Assembly: GCA_035306625.1 (NCBI GenBank)
Contig: DATGNS010000274.1
Coordinates: 1 to 47,022, forward strand
Origin: Serpens sp035306625
GTDB lineage: Bacteria; Pseudomonadota; Gammaproteobacteria; Pseudomonadales; Pseudomonadaceae
DNA: 47,022 nucleotides
Direction: 5' to 3'
Below, piece by piece: positions 14,726-25,101 of this stretch (position 1 is the stretch's first letter; the number at the start of each line of letters is the position of its first letter). The translations under genes and the position numbers were made by a program. The notes under the pieces were generated by a model. It did no database searches and was not told the DNA's origin. It saw only the letters and a list, made by a program, of their open reading frames with translations.

Positions 14726-17206
14726 TTACAGGGTACGGGCCACCTGGACCTTCTCGAAGACCTCGATCTTGTCGCCGACCTTGACGTCGTTGTAGCTCTT
14801 CACGCCAATGCCGCACTCCATGCCGGCACGCACTTCGGACACGTCGTCCTTGAAGCGGCGCAGCGATTCCAGCTCGCCCTCGAAGATCACCACGTCCTCG
14901 CGCAGCACACGGATCGGACGGTTGCGGTGCACCACGCCCTCGACCACCATGCAGCCGGCCACCGCGCCGAACTTCGGCGAGCGGAACACGTCGCGAACCT
15001 CGGCAACGCCCAGGATGTGCTCGCGCACCTCGCTGCCCAGCATGCCGGTCAGCGCCTTCTTGACGTCCTCGATGATGTCGTAGATGACGTTGTAGTAGCG
15101 CAGGTCCAGACCTTCCTGCTCGACGATCTTGCGCGCACCGGCGTCGGCACGCACGTTGAAGCCGAACAGCACGGCGTTGGAGGCCAGCGCCAGGTTGGCG
15201 TCGCTCTCGGTGATGCCGCCGACGCCGCCGGCGACCACGCGTACCTGGACCTCTTCGTTGCCCAGCTCGGCCAGGGCGCCCTGCAGCGCCTCCAGGGTGC
15301 CGCGCACATCGGTCTTGAGCACGATGTTGAGGGTCTTCTTCTCGTCCTGGCCCATGTTCTGGAACAGGTTCTCCAGCTTGGCGGACTGCTGGCGTGCCAG
15401 CTTGACCTCGCGGAACTTGCCCTGACGGAACAGCGCCACTTCGCGCGCCTTCTTCTCGTCACCCACCACGGTGAGCTCGTCGCCCGCCTCGGGAGTGCCG
15501 TCCAGGCCGAGAATGGCCACCGGAATCGACGGACCGGCTTCCTTCACGTTCTTGCCGGCCTCGTCAAGCATGGCGCGGATACGGCCGAAGTTCACGCCGC
15601 ACAGCACCACGTCGCCCACGCGCAGGGTACCGTCCTGGACCAGCACGGTGGCCACCGGACCGCGACCCTTGTCCAGGCGCGATTCGACCACCACACCGCG
15701 ACCGGGCGCGGACGGCGTGGCCTTGAGCTCCAGCACTTCGGCCTGCAGCAGCACGGCTTCCAGCAGCTCGTCGATGCCGATGCCCATCTTGGCGGACACC
15801 TCGATGAACTGGGTGTCGCCGCCCCACTCCTCGGGAATCACATCCAGCGCGGCCAGGCCGTTCTTGATGTTGTCCGGGTTGGCCTCGGGCTTGTCGATCT
15901 TGTTGATCGCCACCACGATCGGCACACCGGCAGCCTTCGCGTGCTGCACCGCTTCCTGGGTCTGCGGCATCACGCCGTCGTCGGCCGCCACCACCAGGAT
16001 GACGATGTCGGTCGCCTGGGCGCCACGGGCACGCATGGCGGTGAACGCGGCGTGACCGGGGGTATCCAGGAAGGTGACCATGCCGCGATCGGTCTGCACA
16101 TGGTAGGCACCGATGTGCTGGGTGATGCCGCCGGCCTCGCCGACCGCCACCTTGGTGCGGCGGATGTAGTCGAGCAGCGAGGTCTTGCCGTGGTCGACGT
16201 GACCCATGACGGTCACCACCGGCGCACGCGGCACGCGCTCGCCCTCGAACTTGAGGGATTCTGCCAGCTGCTCTTCCAGGGCGTTGTCGCTGACCAGCTT
16301 GACCTTGTGACCGAATTCCTCGGCCACCAGTTGGGCGGTCTCCTGATCCAGCACCTGGTTGATGGTGACCGGCGAGCCCATCTTGAACATGAACTTGATG
16401 ACTTCAGCGGCCTTGACGGCCATCTGCTGGGCCAGTTCGGAGACGGTGATGGTCTCGCCGATGGCCACTTCACGCACGATCGGCCCGGTCGGGCTCTGGA
16501 AGCCGTGCTGGTTGCGCTTCTTCAGGCGGCTCTTGCCACCGCGGCCACCACGACGGAAGCCTTCGCCCTCGTCATCGATGTTGCGGGTGACGATGCGCGG
16601 CGCCGTGCCCTTGTCCTTGAGGGACGGACGTTGGGCGCCCTTGCGATCACGACGCTCGTCGTCGTCGCGGGTACGCTCGGGGCGACGCGGCTCTTCCTTC
16701 TTGCGCTCTTCGGTCGCCGGCTTGGCGGCCGCTGCGGGGGCTGCCGGAGTCGACGGCTCGGCGGCCTGGGCAGCCTTGCGCTCGGCTTCCAGGCGCGCCT
16801 GGCGGGCGGCCTCTTCTTCAGCCTGGCGACGGGCCTCTTCCTCGGCCTTCTGGCGCGCGGCCTCCTCGGCGGCGCGCTGGGCCTCCAGCTCGCGCTGGCG
16901 CTCGGCCTCGATCTCCGCGGCGCTACGCTTCACGTAGGTCTTCTTCTTGCGGACCTCGACGCTGATGGTCTTGCTGCCGGACACCTTCAGGGTCTGGGTG
17001 GTCTTGCGCTGCAAGGTGATCTTGCGCGGACCATCGGCCTTGGCGCCGTCCCCCTTGAGGTGGTTCAGCAGAATCTGCTTCTCGTTGTCGGTCACTGCTT
17101 GCTCGGCACTCGTATGGGGCAAACCTGCCTCACGCATCTGCTGCAGCAGGCGCTCGACCGGTGTATCGACCACATTGGCCAGTTCTTTCACCGTGACTTG
17201 CGTCAT
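14726..17206 (-). CDS. infB: Translation initiation factor IF-2
   Basis: A GTPase of 826 residues that delivers initiator fMet-tRNA to the 30S subunit and promotes subunit joining. Domain order: N-terminal IF2_N domain (1-50), a long charged Ala/Glu/Arg-rich linker (about 95-235), a second IF2_N domain (about 245-300), then the GTPase domain with G1 GHVDHGKT (335-342), G3 DTPGH (381-385) and G4 NKID (435-438), followed by domains II-IV. The ATG at 17206 has GAGGAGA upstream. It lies 27 bases after nusA, the universal arrangement. Internal in-frame starts that make shorter IF2 forms in enterics were not evaluated. Confidence 0.98.
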   Translation of the reverse strand: MTQVTVKELANVVDTPVERLLQQMREAGLPHTSAEQAVTDNEKQILLNHLKGDGAKADGPRKITLQRKTTQTLKVSGSKTISVEVRKKKTYVKRSAAEIEAERQRELEAQRAAEEAARQKAEEEARRQAEEEAARQARLEAERKAAQAAEPSTPAAPAAAAKPATEERKKEEPRRPERTRDDDERRDRKGAQRPSLKDKGTAPRIVTRNIDDEGEGFRRGGRGGKSRLKKRNQHGFQSPTGPIVREVAIGETITVSELAQQMAVKAAEVIKFMFKMGSPVTINQVLDQETAQLVAEEFGHKVKLVSDNALEEQLAESLKFEGERVPRAPVVTVMGHVDHGKTSLLDYIRRTKVAVGEAGGITQHIGAYHVQTDRGMVTFLDTPGHAAFTAMRARGAQATDIVILVVAADDGVMPQTQEAVQHAKAAGVPIVVAINKIDKPEANPDNIKNGLAALDVIPEEWGGDTQFIEVSAKMGIGIDELLEAVLLQAEVLELKATPSAPGRGVVVESRLDKGRGPVATVLVQDGTLRVGDVVLCGVNFGRIRAMLDEAGKNVKEAGPSIPVAILGLDGTPEAGDELTVVGDEKKAREVALFRQGKFREVKLARQQSAKLENLFQNMGQDEKKTLNIVLKTDVRGTLEALQGALAELGNEEVQVRVVAGGVGGITESDANLALASNAVLFGFNVRADAGARKIVEQEGLDLRYYNVIYDIIEDVKKALTGMLGSEVREHILGVAEVRDVFRSPKFGAVAGCMVVEGVVHRNRPIRVLREDVVIFEGELESLRRFKDDVSEVRAGMECGIGVKSYNDVKVGDKIEVFEKVQVARTL

Positions 17207-17233
17207 GCATCTCTCTCCTCAGGCCGCGACTGC

Positions 17234-18715
17234 TTACTCGAACCAATGGGCTCGGGCGGCCATGATCAGCTTGCCGGCACGCTCTTCGTCCATGCCGTCG
17301 ATCTCGAGCAGGTCGTCGATCGACTGCTCGGCCAGGTCTTCGCGGGTTGCCACGCCCCGCACTGCCAACTCCACCGCGAGCTCCTTGGTCATCCCATCGA
17401 GCGTCAGCAGATCCTCGGCCGGCTGTACATCCGCGAGCTTCTCCTCGGTGGCGATCGCTCTGGTCAACAGGCGATCCTTGGCACGGGCACGCAGCTCGTT
17501 GACGATTTCCTCATCGAATCCATCGATGCTCAGCAGCTCTTCCATGGGTACATAGGCGATCTCTTCCAGGCTGGTGAAACCTTCTTCAACCAGCACCTGG
17601 GCCAGCTCCTCATCGACCTCCAGCTCCTCGATGAAGGATTTGAGAATGTCGCCGGTTTCGGCCTGCTGCTTGGCCTGAATGTCCGCCTCGGTCATCACGT
17701 TCAGGGTCCAGCCGGTCAGCTGGCTGGCCAGACGCACATTCTGCCCGCCACGACCGATGGCCTGGGCCAGGTTGTCCTCGGCCACGGCGATATCCATGGC
17801 ATGGACGTCCTCGTCGACAATGATGGCCACCACTTCGGCGGGGGACATGGCATTGATGACGAATTGCGCCGGGTTCTCGTCCCACAGCACGATATCCACA
17901 CGCTCGCCGCCCAGTTCACCGGACACGGCCTGGACACGGGAACCGCGCATGCCGATGCAGGCGCCCTGCGGATCGATGCGCTTGTCCTTGGAGCGCACGG
18001 CGATCTTGGCCCGCGAGCCCGGGTCACGGGACGCGCCCATCACCTCGATGAGCTCCTCGGCGATTTCCGGCACCTCGATGCGGAACAGCTCGATGAGCAT
18101 CTTCGGATCGGTGCGCGACAGGATCAGTTGCGGACCGCGGTTCTCGCTGCGGATTTCCTTGAGCAGCGCACGCACGCGGCCACCGACCCGGAAGATCTCG
18201 CGCGGAATGGTCTCTTCGCGCGGCAGCAGGGCTTCGGCGTTGTTGCCCAGATCCACCACGCAGCTGTCACGGGTGACCTTCTTCACGGTACCGGAGACGA
18301 TTTCCCCGACCTTGCCGCGGTAGGCGTCCACCACCTGCGCCCGCTCGGCCTCGCGCACCTTCTGCACGATGACCTGCTTGGCGGTCTGCGCGGCGATGCG
18401 CCCGAACTCGATGGACTCGATCGGCTCCTCGATGATGTCGCCGACCTGGGCATCCGGCTTGCGCTCGCGGGCCTGCTCGACAGTCAGCTCGGCCGCCGGA
18501 TTGACCAGATCATCCGCATCGACCACCTTCCAGCAACGGAAGGTTTCGTAGTTGCCGTTCTGGCGGTTGATGGCGACCCGCAGCTCGACTTCTTCCTCAT
18601 AGCGCTTCTTGGTGGCGGTGGCCAGAGCCAGCTCCAGCGCTTCGAAAATCACACCGGCCGGTACACCCTTCTCGTTGGATACCGACTCAACCACCAGCAG
18701 TACTTCTTTACTCAT
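17234..18715 (-). CDS. nusA: Transcription termination/antitermination protein NusA
   Basis: An RNA polymerase-binding elongation factor that modulates pausing, intrinsic termination and antitermination. The 493-residue protein has the N-terminal polymerase-binding domain, an S1 domain (GEIVSGTVKKVTRDSCVVDL), two KH domains (including AIGRGGQNVRLASQL) and two C-terminal acidic repeats ending in RAHWFE. The start at 18715 gives MSKEVLLVVESVSNEKG; eight upstream codons in frame do not resemble the family. It lies 45 bases after rimP. Its position downstream of tandem terminator-like hairpins (19249-19340) makes autoregulation by NusA plausible. Confidence 0.98.
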   Translation of the reverse strand: MSKEVLLVVESVSNEKGVPAGVIFEALELALATATKKRYEEEVELRVAINRQNGNYETFRCWKVVDADDLVNPAAELTVEQARERKPDAQVGDIIEEPIESIEFGRIAAQTAKQVIVQKVREAERAQVVDAYRGKVGEIVSGTVKKVTRDSCVVDLGNNAEALLPREETIPREIFRVGGRVRALLKEIRSENRGPQLILSRTDPKMLIELFRIEVPEIAEELIEVMGASRDPGSRAKIAVRSKDKRIDPQGACIGMRGSRVQAVSGELGGERVDIVLWDENPAQFVINAMSPAEVVAIIVDEDVHAMDIAVAEDNLAQAIGRGGQNVRLASQLTGWTLNVMTEADIQAKQQAETGDILKSFIEELEVDEELAQVLVEEGFTSLEEIAYVPMEELLSIDGFDEEIVNELRARAKDRLLTRAIATEEKLADVQPAEDLLTLDGMTKELAVELAVRGVATREDLAEQSIDDLLEIDGMDEERAGKLIMAARAHWFE

Positions 18716-18760
18716 GTACGCCTCGTCTTCGCAATCCATTGGATCCGCGGGATCCGTGCC

Positions 18761-19219
18761 TTAATCAAAACGGGGAACGATATTGGCCTTGTCGATCGAA
18801 TCGATCGGCAAGAGGAATTCGTGATCATCCACCAGTACCACCACATCCTGTTCCTCGACCCCGCGCAGGACGCCCTGGAAATTGCGTCGACCTTCAAAGG
18901 GCACACGCAACCTGATCTTCACCTGTTCGCCGGAGTGGGCGGCAAACTGCTCCAGCGTGAACAGCGGCCTGTCCATGCCCGGGGAAGACACTTCCAGGGT
19001 GTACTCACCACTGATCGGGTCTTCCACATCGAGCACGCCGCTTACCTGACGGCTGACCGTTTCGCAGTCCTCGATGAATATGCCGTTGGCATGATCAATA
19101 TAGATTCGCAGCAGGGAGTGCTTGCCCTGGGATAGAAATTCGATGCCCCAGAGCCGATAGCCCAGCGCTTCAATTACAGGAGCCACTATCGCCTGCAACT
19201 GTTCCAGCTTGCTCGACAT
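18761..19219 (-). CDS. rimP: Ribosome maturation factor RimP
   Basis: A 152-residue factor needed for early 30S assembly, conserved as the first gene of the nusA-infB operon. Recognisable elements are the N-terminal MSSKLEQLQAIVAPVIEALG, VSSPGMDRPLFT in the centre, and the C-terminal SH3-like domain with LPIDSIDKANIVPRFD. The start at 19219 is chosen because GGGAGGC lies just upstream; a longer in-frame reading would pass through the hairpin leader. The leader upstream contains a promoter and terminator-like hairpins. Confidence 0.97.
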   Translation of the reverse strand: MSSKLEQLQAIVAPVIEALGYRLWGIEFLSQGKHSLLRIYIDHANGIFIEDCETVSRQVSGVLDVEDPISGEYTLEVSSPGMDRPLFTLEQFAAHSGEQVKIRLRVPFEGRRNFQGVLRGVEEQDVVVLVDDHEFLLPIDSIDKANIVPRFD

Positions 19220-19248
19220 CGAGAGCCTCCCTTCTTTTTCTCGTGAAA

Positions 19249-19271
19249 TAAAAAATGGGCGAAACGCCCAT
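19249..19271 (-). terminator. Terminator-like hairpin 3 in rimP leader, adjacent to the start
   Basis: On the minus strand ATGGGCG, loop TTT, CGCCCAT is followed by TTTTTATTT. The T-run ends about 30 bases before the rimP ATG, just upstream of the ribosome-binding site. A promoter lies upstream (19435-19464), so the structure sits inside the leader RNA and is a likely attenuator. Confidence 0.75.
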
Positions 19272-19279
19272 CCGTGCAT

Positions 19280-19297
19280 GCCATTCGGCTGAATGGC
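19280..19297 (-). other. Leader hairpin 2 between the two terminators
   Basis: A perfect 7-bp stem (GCCATTC at 19280-19286, GAATGGC at 19291-19297, 4-base loop) lies between the two terminator-like hairpins in the rimP leader. It has no T-run. It could be a pause hairpin or an anchor for antitermination. Confidence 0.6.
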
Positions 19298-19319
19298 CCT
19301 GAAAGACTGCGCAGCCAAC

Positions 19320-19340
19320 AAAAAGCCCCTGAAAAGGGGC
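19320..19340 (-). terminator. Terminator-like hairpin 1 in rimP leader
   Basis: On the minus strand GCCCC, loop TTTTCA, GGGGC is followed by TTTTTG (T-run at 19320-19324). It lies about 90 bases downstream of the predicted transcription start and 100 bases before rimP. Together with the hairpin at 19249-19271 it forms a tandem. Confidence 0.7.
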
Positions 19341-19434
19341 CTGGCTGCTGCGGATTGCGAGACCGGATCCTTCAACCCGGGCAGCAGATCCCGCCCGATT
19401 CGATGGCGATCACCCGCTTCAAAGCTGGGCCGGG

Positions 19435-19464
19435 AGTATACGCAGCCAACCCCAGGCAGGTCAA
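19435..19464 (-). promoter_or_regulatory. Sigma-70 promoter of the rimP-nusA-infB operon
   Basis: Minus-strand TTGACC (19464-19459) and TATACT (19440-19435) with an 18-base spacer; each box matches consensus at 5 of 6 positions. It is located between the tRNA-Leu terminator-like hairpin and the leader hairpins. Transcription would start near 19428, giving a leader of about 210 bases. Confidence 0.75.
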
Positions 19465-19481
19465 TCGCGCCAGCGGAACGC

Positions 19482-19504
19482 GAAAGACCCGCACGACGCG
19501 GGCC
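19482..19504 (-). terminator. Terminator-like hairpin after tRNA-Leu
   Basis: On the minus strand GGCCCGC, loop GTCGT, GCGGGTC (one G-U pair) is followed by TTTCG. It begins 9 bases past the tRNA CCA end. The T-run is short, so termination may be partial. Confidence 0.55.
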
Positions 19505-19513
19505 TTCCGGATA

Positions 19514-19599
19514 TGGTACCGAGGAGGGGACTCGAACCCCTACAGCCTATGGCCACTACCACCTCAAGGTAGCGTGTCTACCAATTCCACCACCTCGGC
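19514..19599 (-). tRNA. tRNA-Leu (anticodon GAG)
   Basis: The minus strand folds into a class II tRNA of 86 nucleotides including an encoded CCA. The acceptor stem begins GCCGAGG and closes with CCTCGGT. The D arm contains TGGTAGACACGC, the anticodon stem CTACC/GGTAG encloses loop TTGAGGT with anticodon GAG, a long variable arm follows, and the T arm contains GGTTCGAGTCC. The long variable arm and anticodon identify leucine, reading CUC and CUU codons. It lies 13 bases downstream of secG, so it is probably co-transcribed with tpiA-secG and processed from that RNA. Confidence 0.97.
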
Positions 19600-19612
19600 A
19601 AAAACCTTTGCC

Positions 19613-19981
19613 TTACTGCTCCGGAACTTCGGGAACATCCGCCGGAGCAGACTGTCCTTCCAGAACCGGGACATCACCCTCGACAGCCTTCTTCTGAACC
19701 TCGAGCACTGCGGGATCGGGCAAGCCGATCTGACCCAGTTGCTCGGCCTTCTGGCTGGCGAAATACGCCAGACCCAGGCTGGTCAGGAAAAAAACCGCGG
19801 CGAGTATAGCAGTAACACGACTCAGAAAGGTAGCCGAGCCCTGACTTCCGAATACGGTGGCGGACGCGCCGGCACCGAAGGAAGCCCCTGCTTCCGCACC
19901 CTTGCCCTGCTGAATCAGCACCAGACCTACCAGGCCGAGCGCCATCAGCAGATGAACCACAATCACGACAGTCTCAAGCAT
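19613..19981 (-). CDS. secG: Preprotein translocase subunit SecG
   Basis: The small auxiliary membrane subunit of the SecYEG translocon. The 122-residue protein shows two membrane helices (residues about 3-23 and 54-74) separated by the conserved cytoplasmic loop QQGKGAEAGASFGAGASATVFG, in which GASFG and SATVFGS are family signatures. The tail after residue 80 is Pro/Glu-rich and variable, as in other SecG proteins. It begins 2 bases after the tpiA stop and runs into the tRNA-Leu gene, the standard pseudomonad order. Confidence 0.97.
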   Translation of the reverse strand: MLETVVIVVHLLMALGLVGLVLIQQGKGAEAGASFGAGASATVFGSQGSATFLSRVTAILAAVFFLTSLGLAYFASQKAEQLGQIGLPDPAVLEVQKKAVEGDVPVLEGQSAPADVPEVPEQ

Positions 19982-19983
19982 CT

Positions 19984-20739
19984 TCAGCTTCCCGCGGCAC
20001 GACAGATCGCACCAAACTCATCCGCATTCAGAGAGGCCCCACCAATGAGACCACCGTCGATGTCCGGCATGGCGAACAGCTCTGCCGCATTGGCGGCCTT
20101 GACGCTGCCGCCGTACAGAATTCTTACGCCCCGCGCCACCTCGGCGCTTTCCGTCCGCAGCTGCGAGCGGATCGAGGCATGCACTTCCTGGGCCTGCTCG
20201 GGCGTGGCGGTCAGCCCCGTCCCTATCGCCCAGACCGGCTCGTAAGCCACCACCGCACGACTGAAGGCTCCAACACCCAACTGCTCGATGATGCTGCCCA
20301 GCTGGCGCTGCACGACCTCCAGGGTCTTGCCAGCCTCCCGCTGAGCCAGGGTCTCACCGATACACAGGATCGGCACCAACCCGCACGCCTGAGCCGCGGC
20401 AAACTTGCGACTCAGCATCGCTTCGCTTTCACCGAGAATCTGGCGGCGTTCGGAATGCCCGACCAGCACATAGGCACAACCCGAGTCGGCCAGCTGACTG
20501 GCGGCGATTTCGCCGGTCAGCGCACCCTGCATCGGTTCCACCGCACAGTTCTGCGCACCCACGCCGATCGCCTTGCCTTCCAGCCCCATCACGACCTGCG
20601 TGATATACAGCGCGGGCGGAATCACAGCAATCTCGACTCCTACCGGCAAGGCCAGCTGACGAAGACCCCTGATCAGTTCAGCTACGCTGGCGCGGGTACC
20701 GTGCATCTTCCAGTTACCGGCTACCAGTGGTCGACGCAT
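19984..20739 (-). CDS. tpiA: Triose-phosphate isomerase
   Basis: Interconverts dihydroxyacetone phosphate and glyceraldehyde-3-phosphate. The protein is 251 residues. Active-site residues are visible: Lys11 in GNWKMHG, His95 in LVGHSERR, and the catalytic Glu in AYEPVWAIGTGLTAT, the family signature. The phosphate-binding loop LYGGSVKAANA is present near the C-terminus. A plausible promoter lies in the AT-rich 99-base gap between glmM and this gene, and secG and tRNA-Leu follow closely. Confidence 0.98.
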   Translation of the reverse strand: MRRPLVAGNWKMHGTRASVAELIRGLRQLALPVGVEIAVIPPALYITQVVMGLEGKAIGVGAQNCAVEPMQGALTGEIAASQLADSGCAYVLVGHSERRQILGESEAMLSRKFAAAQACGLVPILCIGETLAQREAGKTLEVVQRQLGSIIEQLGVGAFSRAVVAYEPVWAIGTGLTATPEQAQEVHASIRSQLRTESAEVARGVRILYGGSVKAANAAELFAMPDIDGGLIGGASLNADEFGAICRAAGS

Positions 20740-20769
20740 GCTTTACCTCGTCGGTCAAAGTGGGCGCAG

Positions 20770-20798
20770 ATCTTACCCAAGAGTTTGAATACAGGCAA
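20770..20798 (-). promoter_or_regulatory. Probable sigma-70 promoter for tpiA-secG-tRNA
   Basis: Minus-strand TTGCCT (20798-20793) and TAAGAT (20775-20770) with a 17-base spacer, in an unusually AT-rich intergenic stretch for this genome. Each box matches consensus at 4 of 6 positions. It lies about 30 bases upstream of the tpiA ATG. Confidence 0.5.
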
Positions 20799-20838
20799 GC
20801 GAATCAAATAGATAGATTCACCGACGCCGCCATTCCCG

Positions 20839-22173
20839 TCATGCACAGGCTTGCGCGACCACTCGCGCCAGCGCCTCGGCATGCTGACGAACCTGGGCTT
20901 CGTCGTCGCCCTCGACCATGACTCGCACCAATGGCTCGGTGCCGGACTTGCGAAGCAAGACCCGACCACGTCCGGCCATCTTACGGGTAACCTCATTACA
21001 TGCCTCCTGCACTGAGGGATCTTCGACGGGATCCTTGCCGCCCTTGAACCGCACATTGACCAACACCTGCGGACACTTGCGCAGATCCGCACACGCCTGC
21101 TGCAGGGTTTCCCCGCGCCGCTTGAGCGACAGCAGCACCTGCAGGGCCGCAATTATGGCATCACCGGTGGTGGTGTGCCGGACACAGACGACATGTCCGG
21201 AATTTTCCCCTCCCAGCTGCCAGCCGCGCGCCTGCAGCTCGGCCATCACATAGCGGTCGCCCACCTTGGCCCGGGCGAAGGGGATCTGCATTTCCGCCAG
21301 GGCCAGTTCCAGGCCCAGGTTGCTCATCAGGGTGCCAACCACCCCACCATCACCGAGCAGGCCCCGCTCCTTGAGGTCGCGGGCGATGATGAACAGCAGC
21401 TCGTCGCCGTCCACGATGCGCCCGGTGTGATCCACCATCAGTACCCGGTCGCCATCGCCATCGAAGGCGATGCCCAGATCGGCGCCCTGGTTCACCACCT
21501 CGGCCTGCAGGGCTTCCATGTGGGTGGAACCGCAGGCCTCGTTGATGTTCAGCCCGTCGGGTTGCGCGGACAGCACGCTGACGGAAGCGCCCAGCTCGCG
21601 GAACACGCTGGGGGCGACCTTGTAGGTGGCGCCGTTGGCGCAGTCCACCACCAGCTTGAGGCCAGAGAAACGGGTGCTGGTAGGCACGCTGCTCTTGCAG
21701 AACTCGATATAGCGGCCGGCGGCATCATTGATGCGCGACACCTTGCCGAGGGAGTCGGCAACCACCATCGGCTCGTCCAGCAGCGCCTCGATCTTCGACT
21801 CGATCTCATCGGGCAGCTTGGTACCCTCGCCCGAGAAGAACTTGATGCCGTTGTCGTAGTAGGGATTGTGCGAGGCGCTGATGACGATACCGGCCTCTGC
21901 ATGAAAGGTGCGCGTCAGGTAGGCGATCGCCGGCGTGGGCATCGGCCCCAGCAGCATCACGTCGGCGCCTGCGGCAACCAGCCCGGCCTGCAGCGCCGAC
22001 TCGAACATGTAGCCGGAGATACGCGTGTCCTTGCCGATCAGCACCCGGCAGACGCCCTCGCGTCGGAATGCCGTACCGGCCGCCCACCCCAGCTTGAGCA
22101 CGAATTCGGGAGTAATGGGGAACTGGCCAACCCGACCGCGGATGCCGTCGGTTCCAAAGTACTTTCTCGACAT
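20839..22173 (-). CDS. glmM: Phosphoglucosamine mutase
   Basis: Converts glucosamine-6-phosphate to glucosamine-1-phosphate, on the route to UDP-N-acetylglucosamine for peptidoglycan and lipopolysaccharide. The 444-residue protein carries the phosphoserine loop ISASHNPYYDNGIKFF (active Ser101), the metal-binding FDGDGDR motif, the sugar-binding GGENSGH and the phosphate-binding RKSGTEPLVRVMVEG near the C-terminus. It starts 3 bases after the folP stop, so ftsH-folP-glmM form a tight unit, as in many proteobacteria. Confidence 0.98.
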   Translation of the reverse strand: MSRKYFGTDGIRGRVGQFPITPEFVLKLGWAAGTAFRREGVCRVLIGKDTRISGYMFESALQAGLVAAGADVMLLGPMPTPAIAYLTRTFHAEAGIVISASHNPYYDNGIKFFSGEGTKLPDEIESKIEALLDEPMVVADSLGKVSRINDAAGRYIEFCKSSVPTSTRFSGLKLVVDCANGATYKVAPSVFRELGASVSVLSAQPDGLNINEACGSTHMEALQAEVVNQGADLGIAFDGDGDRVLMVDHTGRIVDGDELLFIIARDLKERGLLGDGGVVGTLMSNLGLELALAEMQIPFARAKVGDRYVMAELQARGWQLGGENSGHVVCVRHTTTGDAIIAALQVLLSLKRRGETLQQACADLRKCPQVLVNVRFKGGKDPVEDPSVQEACNEVTRKMAGRGRVLLRKSGTEPLVRVMVEGDDEAQVRQHAEALARVVAQACA

Positions 22174-22176
22174 GTT

Positions 22177-23042
22177 CTATTCCGTCGTCTGTTCGGCGGT
22201 CTCTACCGCCTCGATCATCCTGACCACATCGACCGTTTCCGCCACATCGTGAACGCGGATGATGTGCGCCCCCTTGACCACGGCCAGGGCGGCGAGAGCC
22301 AGACTGCCGTACAGGCGCTGCGAGACGTCGCGCCCAAGCGCCTGACCGATCATGGTCTTGCGTGATACCCCGACCAGCAGCGGGCGACCCAGGCGGTGCA
22401 GCCGTTCCATCTGCCTGAAGAGCAGGAGATTGTGGTCGAGGTTCTTGGCAAAGCCAAATCCCGGATCGAGAAGGATGCGCTCCGCGGCGATGCCGGCCTC
22501 ACGACAGACCTGCATGCGCTCAGCCAGGAACTCCTCCACCTCCGCGGTCACATCCGCGTACACCGGGTTGTCCTGCATGTTGCCCGGCTCGCCCCGCATG
22601 TGCATGAGGCAGACCGCCATTGCGCTGTCGGCTGCGGCGTCCAGGGCGCCGTCACGGCGCAGCGAGCGAACGTCGTTGATCAGCCCCGCGCCCAGACGCC
22701 CGCACTCGCGCATTACCGCAGGGGTGGAGGTATCAACCGAAATCACCACATCCAGCTCGCGGGCGATCGCCTCCACCACGGGGGCGACGCGTTCCAGTTC
22801 CTCGAAGGGTGAAACGGGCCGGGCTCCGGGGCGGGTGGACTCGCCGCCCACATCGATCAGGGTGGCGCCGGCCTCGACCATGGCCGCGGCGTGCCGCAGC
22901 GCCTTGTCGCGCTCGGCGTAGCGTCCGCCGTCGGAGAACGAGTCGGGGGTGACGTTGAGGATGCCCATCACATGCGGACGGGAAAGATCAAGAACCCGGC
23001 TGCCGCATTGCAGCCGGGTTGCACGGGTTGCGTCTTCCATCA

Positions 23043-23043
<1 letters not shown>
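22177..23043 (-). CDS. folP: Dihydropteroate synthase
   Basis: Condenses p-aminobenzoate with hydroxymethyl-dihydropterin pyrophosphate in folate synthesis; it is the target of sulfonamides. The 288-residue barrel protein has both signatures, MGILNVTPDSFSDGG (residues about 25-39) and IDVGGESTRPGA, plus the pterin-site DPGFGFAKNLDHN. Two ATG codons in tandem (23043 and 23040) overlap the ftsH stop as TGATGATG; I report the first. The overlap implies translational coupling to ftsH. Confidence 0.98.
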
Positions 23044-24950
<1,907 letters not shown>

Positions 24951-24972
24951 GTCGTTCAATTCGCTACCCTCT

Positions 24973-24995
24973 GAGTCGCTCCGCCGGAGCGACTC
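24973..24995 (-). other. Perfect hairpin in the ftsH leader
   Basis: A perfect 10-bp stem (GAGTCGCTCC at 24973-24982, GGAGCGACTC at 24986-24995, loop GCC) ends 22 bases before the ftsH start. No T-run follows on either strand. It may set mRNA processing or translation of ftsH. The rest of the 151-base gap to rlmE holds no promoter that I can assign with confidence. Confidence 0.55.
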
Positions 24996-25101
24996 CCGCA
25001 CGCGGCCGATGTGATTACCGGCCTAACTTACTACACAACCCCCGCCGGGGCAGGTAGCGTCTGTAACCCTTTATGAACCCTTTGACTTCCGGTTCGCCCC
25101 A

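Noticed and set aside
14927..19135. A 1402-codon plus-strand open frame opposite infB, nusA and rimP
   Set aside because: Its His/Leu/Gly-rich, repetitive composition is what GC-rich antisense frames give, and the minus strand holds three unmistakable conserved genes.
19220..19513. Riboswitch or small RNA gene in the rimP leader
   Set aside because: The stems look like independent terminators. I could see no conserved aptamer core, so an attenuator is the simpler reading.
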